64,000 nt of DNA from Ralstonia sp. A12 (lineage in GTDB: Bacteria; Pseudomonadota; Gammaproteobacteria; Burkholderiales; Burkholderiaceae), in the NCBI RefSeq assembly GCF_000801955.1, contig NZ_JSZO01000007.1:248001-312000 (forward strand), given 5' to 3'. Positions 39,143-47,926 of this stretch are shown here, piece after piece. Within the stretch, counting starts at the first letter, position 1, and the number at the start of each line of letters is the position of its first letter. The notes beneath the pieces were generated by a model. The model was not told where the DNA came from. It was given only the letters and a program-made list of their open reading frames with translations, and did no database searches. The position numbers and the translations under genes are program-made.

Positions 39143-39346
39143 ATGGCGCGTATTACCGTCGAAGATTGCTTGAAACAGATTCCGAATCGCTTCGAACTGG
39201 CGCTGGCCGCAACATACCGCGCCCGTCAGTTGGTGCAGGGCCACACGCCCAAGGTCGATGCCAAGGACAAACCGACCGTGACCGCGCTGCGCGAAATCGC
39301 ATCCGGCCAAGTCGGTATCGAAATGCTCAAGAAGGTTCCGTCCTGA
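39143..39346 (+). CDS. rpoZ: RNA polymerase omega subunit
   Basis: Small subunit of 67 residues that helps fold beta' and assemble RNA polymerase. The start [20 protein letters not shown] is diagnostic, and [20 protein letters not shown] is the core helix region. It is shorter than the 91 residues of E. coli omega, which is normal in Betaproteobacteria. It stands before spoT, as in many proteobacteria. Confidence 0.97.
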   Translation: MARITVEDCLKQIPNRFELALAATYRARQLVQGHTPKVDAKDKPTVTALREIASGQVGIEMLKKVPS

Positions 39347-39406
39347 GCTGACGCATTACCTGGCGTGGTACGCTGCCTTGGTCACTGATCGTTCTTGCGA
39401 TCTTTC

Positions 39407-42010
39407 ATGGATGTGAAAGCCGCGAACGCACAAGACCCCGGCATGCCTACCTCGCCCGCTTCTTCTTCGCCCAGGAACCAACGCTCCGCCACGCACGAGC
39501 ACAACGTGCCGCCGGCGGAGTCGTCCGGCAGCACGTCGGACGCGGCGGGGGCTTCCTCGCCGCTGCCTGGGTCTTCCACCGCTTCCTTCGTTTCCATGCC
39601 GACTTCCGCTTCCGGCCCCGCGTCGCCTCGTACGGGGGCGCCGAACCTGCCCGACCCGCGTGGTGCGGACTTGGTGGGCGAGCGGTCGGCGTTGCCGCCC
39701 AAATCGCCCAAGGCTCAACCTGCTGAAGGCGCCGCGCAAGCGGTCAAGCCTGACGCGACTGGCGACACGCTCTTCATCGATGCGGTGCTGGAGCAGACCT
39801 ATCGGCATCTGTTTGGCCCGACCTCGCAGCCCGCTGCGCCCCCGCGTCAGCAGGTTGTCTCGATTACGGCGCTGACCGAGAAACTGTCGTACCTGAAGCC
39901 GGCCGATCTCAAGCTGGTGAAAGAGGCGTTTCACTTCTCCGACGAGGCGCACCTCGGCCAGTATCGTCAGAGCGGCGAACCGTACATCACGCATCCGGTG
40001 GCCGTGGCAGAGATCTGTGCGGGCTGGAAACTGGATGTGCAATCGATCATGGCGGCACTGCTGCACGACGTGATCGAGGATCAGGGCGTCACCAAGAGCG
40101 AGCTGGCCGAAAAATTCGGGCCCAAGGTCGCAGAACTGGTCGATGGCCTGACCAAGCTGGACAAGCTGGAATTCCAAAGCCGAGAGCAGGCGCAGGCGGA
40201 GAGCTTCCGCAAGATGCTGCTAGCGATGGCGCGCGATGTGCGCGTGATTCTCGTCAAGCTGGCCGACCGCACGCACAACATGCGTACGCTCGACCATGTG
40301 CCGCCCGAAAAGCGTCGTCGTATCGCGGGCGAGACGATGGAGATTTACGCGCCGATCGCACACCGACTCGGTCTGAACACCACGTATCGCGAGTTGCAGG
40401 AACTGAGTTTCCGTATCGGCTCGCCGTTCCGTTACGCGACGCTCGAGAAGGCCGTGAAGGCCGCGCGCGGCAATCGCCGTGAGGTGGTGACGCGCATTCT
40501 TGAGACGGCGCAACGCGCACTGGCCGATGCGGGCATCCCGGCGGAGCTGACGGGGCGCGAGAAGACGCTCTACAGCATCTACCGCAAGATGCACGACAAG
40601 CAGTTGTCGTTCTCGCAGGTGCTGGATGTGTATGGCTTTCGCGTGGTGGTTGACACGCAGATGCAGTGCTACATGACCGTGGGTGCGCTGCACAGCCTGT
40701 ACAAACCGATGCCAGGCAAGTTCAAGGACTACATCGCGATCCCGAAGATCAACGGTTATCAATCGCTGCACACGACGCTGGTGGGGCCGTTCGGCACGCC
40801 GGTCGAGTTTCAGATTCGCACGCGCGAGATGAACCAGATTGCGGAAGCCGGCGTGGCTGCCCACTGGATGTACAAGCAGCACCACGACGAGCCCGATCGC
40901 GCGCAGCAGCAGGCGCATCAGTGGTTGCAGTCGCTGCTCGATATCCAGAGCCAGACCGGCGATTCGCAGGAGTTTCTGGAGCACGTCAAGATCGACCTGT
41001 TCCCAGATGCCGTGTATGTGTTCACGCCTAAGGGCGAGATCCGCGCACTGCCGCGTGGCGCCACGGCGCTGGACTTTGCCTACGCGGTGCACAGTGACCT
41101 AGGCAACCAATGCGTGGCGGTCAAGATCAACAACGAGCTACTGCCGCTGCGCACCGAGCTGAAGAACGGCGACATTGTTGAGGTCGTGACGGCCCCGTAC
41201 TCGAAGCCGAATCCGGCCTGGCTCACGTTCGTGCGCACCGGCAAGGCACGCGCGGCGATCCGCCATTTCCTCAAGACGGCCAAACTTGATGAGGCCATTC
41301 AGCTCGGCGAGCGCTTGCTGGAGCAGGCGCTGCGCCAGCTTGGCATCGACATGAAGGCCGTTCCCGCACCGGTGTGGGAACGCATCGTGCAATGGACCGG
41401 CAACAAGGCTCGCGAAGACGTCTTTGCGGACCTCGCGCTGGGGCGCCGTGTACCGGCCGTGATCGCGCGTCGCATCGAGATCGTGCTGCAGGAAGGCGGG
41501 CACGACGGCGATGAGTCTCTGATGGCTGCCGTGCACACCTTCGCCAATGAAGAGGCGCCGGCCGTCACCGTCAGTGGTGATGAGGGTATGGCTATGGTGT
41601 TCTCGTCATGCTGCCGGCCGATTCCCGGCGACTCGATAGTGGGCTACATCGGCAAGGGCGAGGGCCTGCAGATCCACGCGCAGGAATGCCGAGTGGCCAA
41701 GCGCTTGCACAGCAAGGATCCGGAGCACTGGATCGACGTCATGTGGGCGGAGCACACCACGCGCGCGTTCGACGTGTCGATCAAGGTGCTGGTGCGCAAT
41801 ACCAAGGGCATCCTCGCGCGCGTGGCGGCGGACCTGACCTCGGCCGATGCCAACGTGGCGCACGTGTCGATGGAGCAGGAGGGCGATCAGGAGGCCACGT
41901 ACATGACCTTCCTGATCCAGGTGCACGACCGTGTGCATCTGGCCGACGTGATGCGGGCGCTGCGGCGTAACCCGGATGTGATCCGCATTGCGCGGGATCG
42001 TGGCGACTAA
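39407..42010 (+). CDS. spoT: Bifunctional (p)ppGpp synthetase/hydrolase SpoT
   Basis: Stringent-response enzyme of the RelA/SpoT family, about 867 residues. Domains in order: a low-complexity Ser/Pro/Ala N-terminal extension of roughly 120 residues; the HD hydrolase with YITHPVAVAEI near 192 and LLHDVIED near 218; the synthetase with REKTLYSIYRKM near 384 (the basic RxK form seen in bifunctional enzymes) and IPKINGYQSLHTT near 445; a TGS domain from about 529; and a C-terminal ACT domain from about 788. Both active sites look intact. Start codons at 39407 and 39443 are alternatives. E. coli SpoT has 702 residues, the difference being mainly the N-terminal extension. Confidence 0.95.
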   Translation: MDVKAANAQDPGMPTSPASSSPRNQRSATHEHNVPPAESSGSTSDAAGASSPLPGSSTASFVSMPTSASGPASPRTGAPNLPDPRGADLVGERSALPPKSPKAQPAEGAAQAVKPDATGDTLFIDAVLEQTYRHLFGPTSQPAAPPRQQVVSITALTEKLSYLKPADLKLVKEAFHFSDEAHLGQYRQSGEPYITHPVAVAEICAGWKLDVQSIMAALLHDVIEDQGVTKSELAEKFGPKVAELVDGLTKLDKLEFQSREQAQAESFRKMLLAMARDVRVILVKLADRTHNMRTLDHVPPEKRRRIAGETMEIYAPIAHRLGLNTTYRELQELSFRIGSPFRYATLEKAVKAARGNRREVVTRILETAQRALADAGIPAELTGREKTLYSIYRKMHDKQLSFSQVLDVYGFRVVVDTQMQCYMTVGALHSLYKPMPGKFKDYIAIPKINGYQSLHTTLVGPFGTPVEFQIRTREMNQIAEAGVAAHWMYKQHHDEPDRAQQQAHQWLQSLLDIQSQTGDSQEFLEHVKIDLFPDAVYVFTPKGEIRALPRGATALDFAYAVHSDLGNQCVAVKINNELLPLRTELKNGDIVEVVTAPYSKPNPAWLTFVRTGKARAAIRHFLKTAKLDEAIQLGERLLEQALRQLGIDMKAVPAPVWERIVQWTGNKAREDVFADLALGRRVPAVIARRIEIVLQEGGHDGDESLMAAVHTFANEEAPAVTVSGDEGMAMVFSSCCRPIPGDSIVGYIGKGEGLQIHAQECRVAKRLHSKDPEHWIDVMWAEHTTRAFDVSIKVLVRNTKGILARVAADLTSADANVAHVSMEQEGDQEATYMTFLIQVHDRVHLADVMRALRRNPDVIRIARDRGD

Positions 42011-42032
42011 CTGGCGCGGGGCGCAGATGCAG

Positions 42033-42066
42033 AAAGGGCGAGGCCGGTTGGCTTCGCCTTTTTTGT
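42033..42066 (+). terminator. Terminator after spoT
   Basis: GC-rich hairpin (left arm from AAAGGGCGAGGCC at 42033, right arm GGCTTCGCCTTTT) with one bulge and a G-U pair, followed by a run of T. It begins 23 bp after the spoT stop. Confidence 0.8.
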
Positions 42067-42122
42067 TTGTGGCCCGCGCGCGCAGCACATCATTTCAGTG
42101 TTGCGTGGGACACAGGCAAAAC

Positions 42123-42159
42123 AAAAAGGGCTTCCATTTCTGGAAGCCCTTTTTGTTCG
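42123..42159 (-). terminator. Terminator of first tRNA-Arg gene
   Basis: Perfect 14-bp stem with a 4-nt loop (42123-42136 with 42141-42154, core AGGGCTTCCA), ending in A/T pairs and followed on the minus strand by T-rich sequence. The copy after the second tRNA-Arg is nearly identical. Confidence 0.88.
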
Positions 42160-42167
42160 TATCAGGT

Positions 42168-42244
42168 TGGTGCGGCTGGCAGGATTCGAACCCACGACCC
42201 CTTGGTTCGTAGCCAAGTACTCTATCCAACTGAGCTACAGCCGC
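42168..42244 (-). tRNA. tRNA-Arg (anticodon ACG), copy with A73
   Basis: 77-nt tRNA with encoded CCA. The acceptor stem starts GCGGCTG, the anticodon loop CTACGAA gives ACG (read as ICG after deamination), and the T-loop GTTCGAATC is intact. The discriminator base is A. The mature body is identical to the second copy 294 bp away except for the discriminator. Confidence 0.97.
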
Positions 42245-42258
42245 AACCGAAGGGCGCG

Positions 42259-42286
42259 ATTATACATGTGATCTGCGGAGAGTCCA
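42259..42286 (-). promoter_or_regulatory. Promoter of first tRNA-Arg gene
   Basis: Consensus TATAAT (42259-42264, minus strand) with TGGACT as -35 (42281-42286) at 16-bp spacing. It ends 15 bp before the tRNA 5' end, with GC-rich bases after the -10, as in stringently controlled tRNA promoters. Confidence 0.7.
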
Positions 42287-42416
42287 GTGGCGAATCACGC
42301 ATTCCGACATGCGTGATGCAGCGAAGAGGGTGAGAGCCGTTGCCCTCGCTTCTTTTTCGACGCCTCGCCACCTGTGCGCAGCCTGCTGTTGATCGGTGGC
42401 TGGGGAGCGGGCAAAC

Positions 42417-42446
42417 AAAAAGGGCTTCCATTTCTGGAAGCCCTTC
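42417..42446 (-). terminator. Terminator of second tRNA-Arg gene
   Basis: Stem AAGGGCTTCCA with TGGAAGCCCTT (42420-42430 with 42435-42445) and the same 4-nt loop as the first copy. On the minus strand it is followed by TTTTGTTT. The outermost base pairs present in the first copy are lost here. Confidence 0.82.
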
Positions 42447-42461
42447 TCGTTCTTATCAGGT

Positions 42462-42538
42462 TGGCGCGGCTGGCAGGATTCGAACCCACGACCCCTTGGT
42501 TCGTAGCCAAGTACTCTATCCAACTGAGCTACAGCCGC
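42462..42538 (-). tRNA. tRNA-Arg (anticodon ACG), copy with G73
   Basis: Second 77-nt copy of the ACG arginine tRNA. It is identical to the first in all stems and loops but has G instead of A at the discriminator position before the encoded CCA. It is the upstream (first transcribed) unit of a tandem pair, each with its own promoter and terminator. Confidence 0.97.
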
Positions 42539-42552
42539 AACCGAGAAATGAG

Positions 42553-42580
42553 ATTATACAGAATTTTCCGACCTTGTGAA
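42553..42580 (-). promoter_or_regulatory. Promoter of second tRNA-Arg gene
   Basis: Consensus TATAAT (42553-42558, minus strand) and TTCACA as -35 (42575-42580), matching TTGACA at five of six positions, spaced 16 bp. It lies 14 bp before the tRNA 5' end and is divergent from greB. Confidence 0.78.
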
Positions 42581-42619
42581 CCCCCTTCTTCACTTTTTCT
42601 TCTGAAGGAGCCAACTTTC

Positions 42620-42625
42620 TATAAT
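42620..42625 (+). promoter_or_regulatory. -10 box of greB
   Basis: Perfect TATAAT on the plus strand 29 bp before the greB start. No good -35 box is seen at 17 bp, so an activator or weak promoter is possible. Confidence 0.5.
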
Positions 42626-42653
42626 GGAGTCCTGAACAACCGTTGCTCGCACC

Positions 42654-43217
42654 ATGAACAAGGCTTTCGTCCGGGAAGACTCCGGCGACGATGAAGACGA
42701 TCTGCCCGAGGGCGCCGCGCCTCTGCCGCCGGGCTCCAAGAACTACATCACGCCCGCCGGCTACGAGCGCTTGTGCACGGAGTTGATGCACTTGATCGAT
42801 ACGGAGCGGCCCGAGGTGGTCGGCATCGTGTCGTGGGCTGCATCCAATGGCGATCGCTCCGAGAACGGTGACTACCTCTATGGTAAGAAGCGCCTGCGAG
42901 AGATCGACCGGCGTATTCGCTTTCTCACACGCCGTATCGAGAAAGCCGAAGTGGTCGACGCCAGTCTGCAGGGCGACAACGATCAGATTTTCTTTGGCGC
43001 CACGGTCACCTACGCCAACCAGGCTGGCGGCGAAACCACCATCACCATCGTCGGCATGGACGAGGTCGATCTTGATCGGGGCTGCGTGAGTTGGATCTCG
43101 CCGATTGCGCGTGCACTCATCAAGGCGCGCGAGGGGGATACGGTGCCACTGCGCACGCCCGCGGGCGTTGAGCAGATCGACATCCTTGAGGTCAAATACC
43201 CGCCGCGCGCTGCTTGA
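42654..43217 (+). CDS. greB: Transcription elongation factor GreB
   Basis: Factor that enters the RNA polymerase secondary channel and stimulates cleavage of backtracked RNA. It has 187 residues against 158 in E. coli; the first 28 are an acidic, Pro-rich extension (REDSGDDEDDLPEGAAPLPP). The coiled-coil tip with its acidic pair is in NGDRSENGDYLYGKKRLREI, the YLYGKKRLREIDRR pattern being typical of GreB. The C-terminal FKBP-like part has GCVSWISPIARALI and GDTVPLRTP. Confidence 0.94.
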   Translation: MNKAFVREDSGDDEDDLPEGAAPLPPGSKNYITPAGYERLCTELMHLIDTERPEVVGIVSWAASNGDRSENGDYLYGKKRLREIDRRIRFLTRRIEKAEVVDASLQGDNDQIFFGATVTYANQAGGETTITIVGMDEVDLDRGCVSWISPIARALIKAREGDTVPLRTPAGVEQIDILEVKYPPRAA

Positions 43218-43239
43218 ATGCGCCGTGCGAGTACAGCGC

Positions 43240-44073
43240 TCACGCCGGGTGCCCGAGGCAGTAAGCGCCGAAGGCAATGACCGAACACGCTGACAGGCGT
43301 CGCGCCGTGAGCGATTCCTTGAGGAAGAAGCGGCCGAGTAGCGCGGCAAACACCACCGACGTTTCGCGCAGGGCGGATACCGGCCCCATTGGCGCGAGCG
43401 TCACGGCCCAGATGACGATGCCGTAAGCGACGAGCGAGACCACGCCGCCGCCAAAGGCCTTGAGCGTAGCGGCATCGCGCACGTCGATGTTCAGCGGGCC
43501 CTTCCATACGCGATACAACAGCACCATGGGCAGGTCGTCGAGCATGAACAGCCACGCCGAATACGCGTTTGCGTTGCCCGCCAGCCGTGCGCCGATACCG
43601 TCGCACACCGTGTAACACGCGATGAACACGCCGGTCGTGAAGGCGGCGAGTGTCGAGCCGAGGTCCGCTTTGCGACCGCGTGCCAGGCTCAGGATGCCGG
43701 CGCTTACCAGCACCACGCCCGCAAGCGCAATCGCGCCGGGCATCTCACCCGCGAACAGCACGGCCCCCATCGTCACCAGCAGCGGCGACGAGCCACGCGC
43801 AATCGGGTACACCTGCCCGAATTCTCCGAACCGATACGCCCGCGCGAGAAACACGTTGTAGCCAACGTGCAGCACGGCGGATAGCGCCACGTACGGCCAC
43901 GCGGCTGGGGCCGGCAGCGGAAGTGCGACCGCCATCGGGATTGCAGCCACGCCGGAAGCCAGCGTCATCAGCGTGATGGCACGCAGGCGGTCGGAGCCGC
44001 TTTTCAGCAGTGCATTCCACGAGGCATGGAGCAGGGCGGCGCACAGAACCAGGGCGATGACGACGGGGGTCAC
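43240..44073 (-). CDS. EamA/DMT family transporter
   Basis: Ten-helix drug/metabolite transporter with two EamA repeats, about 277 residues. Hydrophobic helices begin VVIALVLCAALLHASWNALL, and the conserved end is RETSVVFAALLGRFFLKESL. The only ATG of the frame lies far upstream, so I chose the GTG at 44073 just before the first helix. It is divergent from a LysR regulator with a 140-bp gap, which suggests that it is the regulator's target. Substrate unknown. Confidence 0.82.
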   Translation of the reverse strand: MTPVVIALVLCAALLHASWNALLKSGSDRLRAITLMTLASGVAAIPMAVALPLPAPAAWPYVALSAVLHVGYNVFLARAYRFGEFGQVYPIARGSSPLLVTMGAVLFAGEMPGAIALAGVVLVSAGILSLARGRKADLGSTLAAFTTGVFIACYTVCDGIGARLAGNANAYSAWLFMLDDLPMVLLYRVWKGPLNIDVRDAATLKAFGGGVVSLVAYGIVIWAVTLAPMGPVSALRETSVVFAALLGRFFLKESLTARRLSACSVIAFGAYCLGHPA

Positions 44074-44213
44074 GATGGGCGGGGACGGAGTCGGGTCGAT
44101 TTTTCTCACCCGATGATGTATCGGCGTGAGCAAGAAGACGACAGCGTATCGGCACGGATTGTGATCAACAATCGATATATACTGACCTGATCTGTGCAAA
44201 AAACTCACGCGAT

Positions 44214-45149
44214 ATGCGCAAGCTGCCTCCGTTGAATGCTGTGCGCGCCTTTGAGTCAGCGGCGCGCCACCTGAGCTTCACGCGTGCGGGCGAGGAGTTG
44301 AGCGTCACGCATGGCGCCATCAGCCGGCAGATTCAGGTGTTGGAGGCGTGGCTGGGCGTGCCGCTGTTCCGGCGCTTGAACCGACGTGTGGAACTGACCG
44401 ATGCGGGGCAGCGCTATCTGTCGGAGATCGGCGTGGCGCTCGATCGCATCAGCGTGGCCAGCCAGTCGGTGCGTGATCGTGATGCGGCGCGCATCCTGCG
44501 CGTGAACAGCATCCCGACCTTCACGATGCGCTGGTTGATCCCGCGGCTGTCCACGTTTCAGATGCGGTTTCCGCGCGTGGAGGTGCGGCTGACCACGTCC
44601 ATCGAAGAGATCGAAGACCTGCCCGATAACTTCGACGTGATCATTCGTGGCGGGCCGGAGATCCATGCGGGCTTTCGATCGGGGCGCTTCCTGGATGAGA
44701 GCCGCTTTCCTGTGTGCAGCCCGGCGTTGCTCAAGCGCGCGCCGTTGGGTGCGCCATCGGATCTGCGGCGACACACGCTGCTGCATTCAGATACGCTGCC
44801 TTCGATCTGGCCGAGCTGGCTCGTGCTGGCGGGCGTGCCCAATTTGCGGCCCGCGCATGCGCTCACGTTCGAGCATTTCTACTTGTCGATCCAGGCTGCT
44901 ATCGATGGGCTTGGGGTCGCGATGGGGCCATCCGCGCTCATCGCTGAAGATCTGGAAGAGGGGCGCCTCATCGCGCCGTTCCCAGACTTGGCATTGGTCG
45001 CGCGCAGCTACTACTGGTATTGTCCCGCGCGCAATCTCGGCGACGAAGTGGTGCAGGCGTTTTGCGCGTGGCTTGAAGAGGCGCGTGGCCCGCTTCACAC
45101 AGCGATGCATATATCTGCGTTGCCAGGTAACGAAGGTAACGCCGCGTAA
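44214..45149 (+). CDS. LysR family regulator, GcvA-like
   Basis: Transcriptional regulator of 311 residues. The N-terminal helix-turn-helix (residues 1-60: LPPLNAVRAFESAARHLSFT, then SVTHGAISRQIQVLEAWLGV) is of the GcvA/AmpR subgroup. The effector-binding domain spans about 90-300 (RILRVNSIPTFTMRWLIPRL, YYWYCPARN). It is divergent from the EamA transporter gene. A TATACT at 44178-44183 is a possible -10 box. The effector is unknown. Confidence 0.9.
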   Translation: MRKLPPLNAVRAFESAARHLSFTRAGEELSVTHGAISRQIQVLEAWLGVPLFRRLNRRVELTDAGQRYLSEIGVALDRISVASQSVRDRDAARILRVNSIPTFTMRWLIPRLSTFQMRFPRVEVRLTTSIEEIEDLPDNFDVIIRGGPEIHAGFRSGRFLDESRFPVCSPALLKRAPLGAPSDLRRHTLLHSDTLPSIWPSWLVLAGVPNLRPAHALTFEHFYLSIQAAIDGLGVAMGPSALIAEDLEEGRLIAPFPDLALVARSYYWYCPARNLGDEVVQAFCAWLEEARGPLHTAMHISALPGNEGNAA

Positions 45150-45221
45150 CACCCTACAGATCATGACGCCGGCCGGTGCTAGGATCGAATCAAGCTCGAT
45201 TGCAGAGAAAGGAGGTCTCCG

Positions 45222-45659
45222 ATGAAGAAGAACGCATGGATTCTCGCCACATGCTTGGCCGCTGCCGGTGTGATGGCTGCGATTGCCTTGCCGGCGCAAG
45301 CGCAGGTGTCGATTGGCGTGCAGATTGGCCCGACGTACGCGCCGCCGCCGCCGCAATATGAGCCTGTGCCGGTCATGCAGCCAGGCTACGTGTGGGTGCC
45401 GGGTTACTGGCAATGGCGCGATGGTCGATATGTCTGGCGTCGCGGCTATCGCGAGCACGGCCGTGACGGTTACCACTGGCGCGAGCCGCGTTGGGAGCAA
45501 GGTCCGCGCGGTTGGCAAATGCACGAGGGCGGTTGGGATCGCGGCGATGATGGCCGTTGGCGCGGCCGCGATCGGGACCGCGACTGGGACCACGACCGCC
45601 GCGACCGCGATGATCGCTACCACTGCCCCCCGGGTCACGCCAAGAAGGGCGAATGCTGA
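45222..45659 (+). CDS. Secreted YXWGXW-repeat type protein
   Basis: Exported protein of 145 residues with a textbook AAAGGAGG ribosome site. The signal peptide is MKKNAWILATCLAAAGVMAA with cleavage after AQA near residue 28. The mature part has the aromatic PGYVWVPGYWQWRDGRYVW segment seen in YXWGXW-repeat proteins. It ends in an Arg/Asp/His-rich stretch with many RD pairs and one cysteine near each end of the last segment (YHCPPGHAKKGEC). The location is periplasm or outer membrane; function unknown. A terminator follows. Confidence 0.8.
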   Translation: MKKNAWILATCLAAAGVMAAIALPAQAQVSIGVQIGPTYAPPPPQYEPVPVMQPGYVWVPGYWQWRDGRYVWRRGYREHGRDGYHWREPRWEQGPRGWQMHEGGWDRGDDGRWRGRDRDRDWDHDRRDRDDRYHCPPGHAKKGEC

Positions 45660-45669
45660 TGCTGTGAAG

Positions 45670-45702
45670 ACAGGCCGGTCATGTACCGGCCTGTGTTGTT
45701 TT
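45670..45702 (+). terminator. Terminator after the YXWGXW gene
   Basis: Perfect 10-bp stem ACAGGCCGGT/ACCGGCCTGT (45670-45679 with 45685-45694) with a 5-nt loop, followed by GTTGTTTT. Confidence 0.85.
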
Positions 45703-45764
45703 CGGCGCGCGTTTGCAATGTCGACACGATGTGTCTGTCACGCAGGCGTACTCGAGGAGGCAAC

Positions 45765-46073
45765 ATGACCGTGGAATCGAACTGGCGCACCGAGGTGTAC
45801 AAGGATTTCGACGTCTACGTGCTGGCCATTCCGCGTGCAGCCCGTAAGCCGGGCGAGGGCGGTACACCGGCGCAGATGCTGTGGGATTTTGTCGTGCGCA
45901 TCTGCGAATCAGGTGCAGACCCGACGGCCGTCGAAACGCTGGTCGCGCATTCGCATGACGAGCGCCCATTGTCGACGCGCGAAGCAGCAGAGGATGCCGG
46001 CCTCGCACGCGGCTACGGCCTGATCGATGAACTGCTGGGGCGTGGTGGCGTTCAGCAGTCGATTGATCTCTGA
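45765..46073 (+). CDS. Hypothetical 102-residue cytosolic protein
   Basis: No family recognised. The start MTVESNWRTEVYKDFDVYVL follows GAGGAGG at a good distance. There is no signal peptide, membrane helix or cysteine motif. The sequence has a short beta-like beginning and helical later parts (DPTAVETLVAHSH, STREAAEDAGLARGYGLIDE). Codon usage and the ribosome site support a real gene. It is convergent with the esterase gene. Confidence 0.65.
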   Translation: MTVESNWRTEVYKDFDVYVLAIPRAARKPGEGGTPAQMLWDFVVRICESGADPTAVETLVAHSHDERPLSTREAAEDAGLARGYGLIDELLGRGGVQQSIDL

Positions 46074-46081
46074 CACATCGC

Positions 46082-47143
46082 CTACGCGGCCAGCGCAGCT
46101 TCGCGTGCGTGACGTCGCGCGAATTGCCACCACAGCCAAGTGGCATCCGGCCCCGGCGCGTGGAAGGCATAGCGTGGGTCGCCGCCGCTCCAGGCGTGGC
46201 CAGTTGCTGTGAGCTGGCACAGGCTGACGACGCATTCGCCGTCGCGCATGTCGTTGCGCAGGATGTAGCCGTCGCCGCGTGAGGTTTCGCGAGACACCCC
46301 GGCGGCATCGCCCAGGTGATTCAGTGCGCGGAACTGCGAGGCCAGTTGCGCCTGATTGGCCGGGTTAACGGCGTCATCGCGCAGACCGTGCAGGATCATT
46401 GTCGGCATGCCGGGGTAGGTGGCCACGTCCACCACCGTCGATAGCGCATCGAGCGGATCAACGCGCGCACCACGCCGCATTACGTTTAACGCCGAGGCAG
46501 GCGTGCGTGCGATGCCCAGTGCCGGGCCGGAGTGCAGCGCCAGCGCGGCAAACAACTCTGGATGGCGCAGCGCCATCAAGCCGGCCAATCCAGCACCTGC
46601 CGACAGCCCCGCCAGATACACGCGTGAAGGATCGGCGCCGGTTTGCGCGATCGTTTGTTCGACCAGCCGGCTGATGCCGTCCGCCTCGCGCGCGCCGACG
46701 TGCTCGGGGTCATACCAGTGCCAGCAGCATTGCGGATGCGCGCGGCGCGGCTGCTCCGGATACAGCACGATGAAGCCCTCGCGATCTGCCAGCGCATTCA
46801 TGCGCGTGCCGTGCGCCAGCACTTCAGCGGATTGCTTGCAGCCGTGCAGCATCACCATCAGCGCGGGGGGCTTGCTGCCGCGCGTGGGCGGCGTGTAGAG
46901 CCAGTATTCCGGGCGGCGTGCCACCACGGCGGGTGATTCCGGCTCGTAGATGAATTGCTCGCGTGCAAAGGTGCCGGCGGTGGGCGTCGGCACGGCAGGT
47001 ACACGCACGCGACGTGCGCTGTCGCGGCGCGTGCCGGCTTTGGGCGGCTTGACCGGCTTGGGCGGCCACGATTGGCGGCCGAAATCCGGCGTGGTCAACG
47101 CATCAACCAACCGGGAGATGGACTTCATCCACGTACGGTGCAT
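46082..47143 (-). CDS. PHB depolymerase family esterase
   Basis: Alpha/beta hydrolase of about 353 residues from the LpqC/PHB-depolymerase-like family. PALMVMLHGCKQSAEVLAHG forms the oxyanion region, GLSAGAG is the nucleophile elbow with Ser, and ATGHAWSGGD carries the likely catalytic histidine. QCCWHWYDPEHVGAREADGI is typical for the family. No signal peptide is seen; the first 80 residues are rich in Lys, Pro and Arg. A start 17 codons upstream (47194) is an alternative. Activity on polyhydroxybutyrate itself should not be assumed. Confidence 0.85.
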   Translation of the reverse strand: MHRTWMKSISRLVDALTTPDFGRQSWPPKPVKPPKAGTRRDSARRVRVPAVPTPTAGTFAREQFIYEPESPAVVARRPEYWLYTPPTRGSKPPALMVMLHGCKQSAEVLAHGTRMNALADREGFIVLYPEQPRRAHPQCCWHWYDPEHVGAREADGISRLVEQTIAQTGADPSRVYLAGLSAGAGLAGLMALRHPELFAALALHSGPALGIARTPASALNVMRRGARVDPLDALSTVVDVATYPGMPTMILHGLRDDAVNPANQAQLASQFRALNHLGDAAGVSRETSRGDGYILRNDMRDGECVVSLCQLTATGHAWSGGDPRYAFHAPGPDATWLWWQFARRHAREAALAA

Positions 47144-47418
47144 GGCGGCGGATGGCTCGGGCGGGGGCGGCAGTATGCGCTCCCTCCGGCGCATTGTAGG
47201 TTCGGATTGGGACCATTGTGCCAGTGATGATGTTGCGATGCAGCATCGTTGGGGTAACCGGTGTAACCGCATGTTCGGGGTGCGGCAAAGTTTGCATTTG
47301 CGCCCCGGCTGTCATGGAGGCACCGCACGCGAGCGGCTACACTGCGGCGACGGGCGCGCCCCGGCTGTCACGCGCCCGACGCTTTTCCGTTCCCCGTTGT
47401 GTACTTATGGAGGTCGTT

Positions 47419-47904
47419 ATGGGTTTTTTTGACTTCATCAAAGAAGCTGGTGAAAAGCTGTTCCACGGCAGCGCCGCAGCCGCCCCGGCCGATGCATCCG
47501 CAGACGCCGATGCCGCCAAGGCCGCCGACGATGCCAAGGGCCAAGCTATCCAGGATTACATCGCCCAGCAGGGCCTGACTGCCACGGCGCTGTCGGTGCA
47601 AGTCGAAGGCGATGCCGCCAAGGTGTTTGGCGTAGCCGCCGATCAGGCTACGCGCGAGAAGATCATCTTGTGCTGCGGCAACGTCGACGGCATCAAGTCG
47701 GTGGACGACCAGATGTCGGTCAACACCGAATCGGAAGAATCGCAGTGGCACACGGTGGAGCGCGGCGACACGCTGTCGGCCATCGCCAAGAAGTTCTACG
47801 ACGATGCCAACAAGTATCCGGTGATTTTTGAGGCGAACAAGCCGATGCTGTCGGATCCGAACAAGATCTATCCGGGGCAGAAGCTGCGCATTCCGGCGGC
47901 CTGA
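47419..47904 (+). CDS. BON-LysM domain protein, Kbp/YgaU type
   Basis: Cytosolic protein of 161 residues. The N-terminal helix MGFFDFIKEAGEKLFHG is followed by an Ala/Asp-rich linker and a BON domain (about 45-100, LTATALSVQVEGDAAKVFGV). A C-terminal LysM domain follows (about 108-158, HTVERGDTLSAIAKKFYDDA and NKIYPGQKLRIP). This is the layout of E. coli Kbp, a potassium-binding protein of 149 residues. The start at 47419 has GGAGG 8 bp upstream; the longer upstream frame is not conserved. Confidence 0.92.
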   Translation: MGFFDFIKEAGEKLFHGSAAAAPADASADADAAKAADDAKGQAIQDYIAQQGLTATALSVQVEGDAAKVFGVAADQATREKIILCCGNVDGIKSVDDQMSVNTESEESQWHTVERGDTLSAIAKKFYDDANKYPVIFEANKPMLSDPNKIYPGQKLRIPAA

Positions 47905-47926
47905 GCGGTATCAGTCGGCACAAAGC

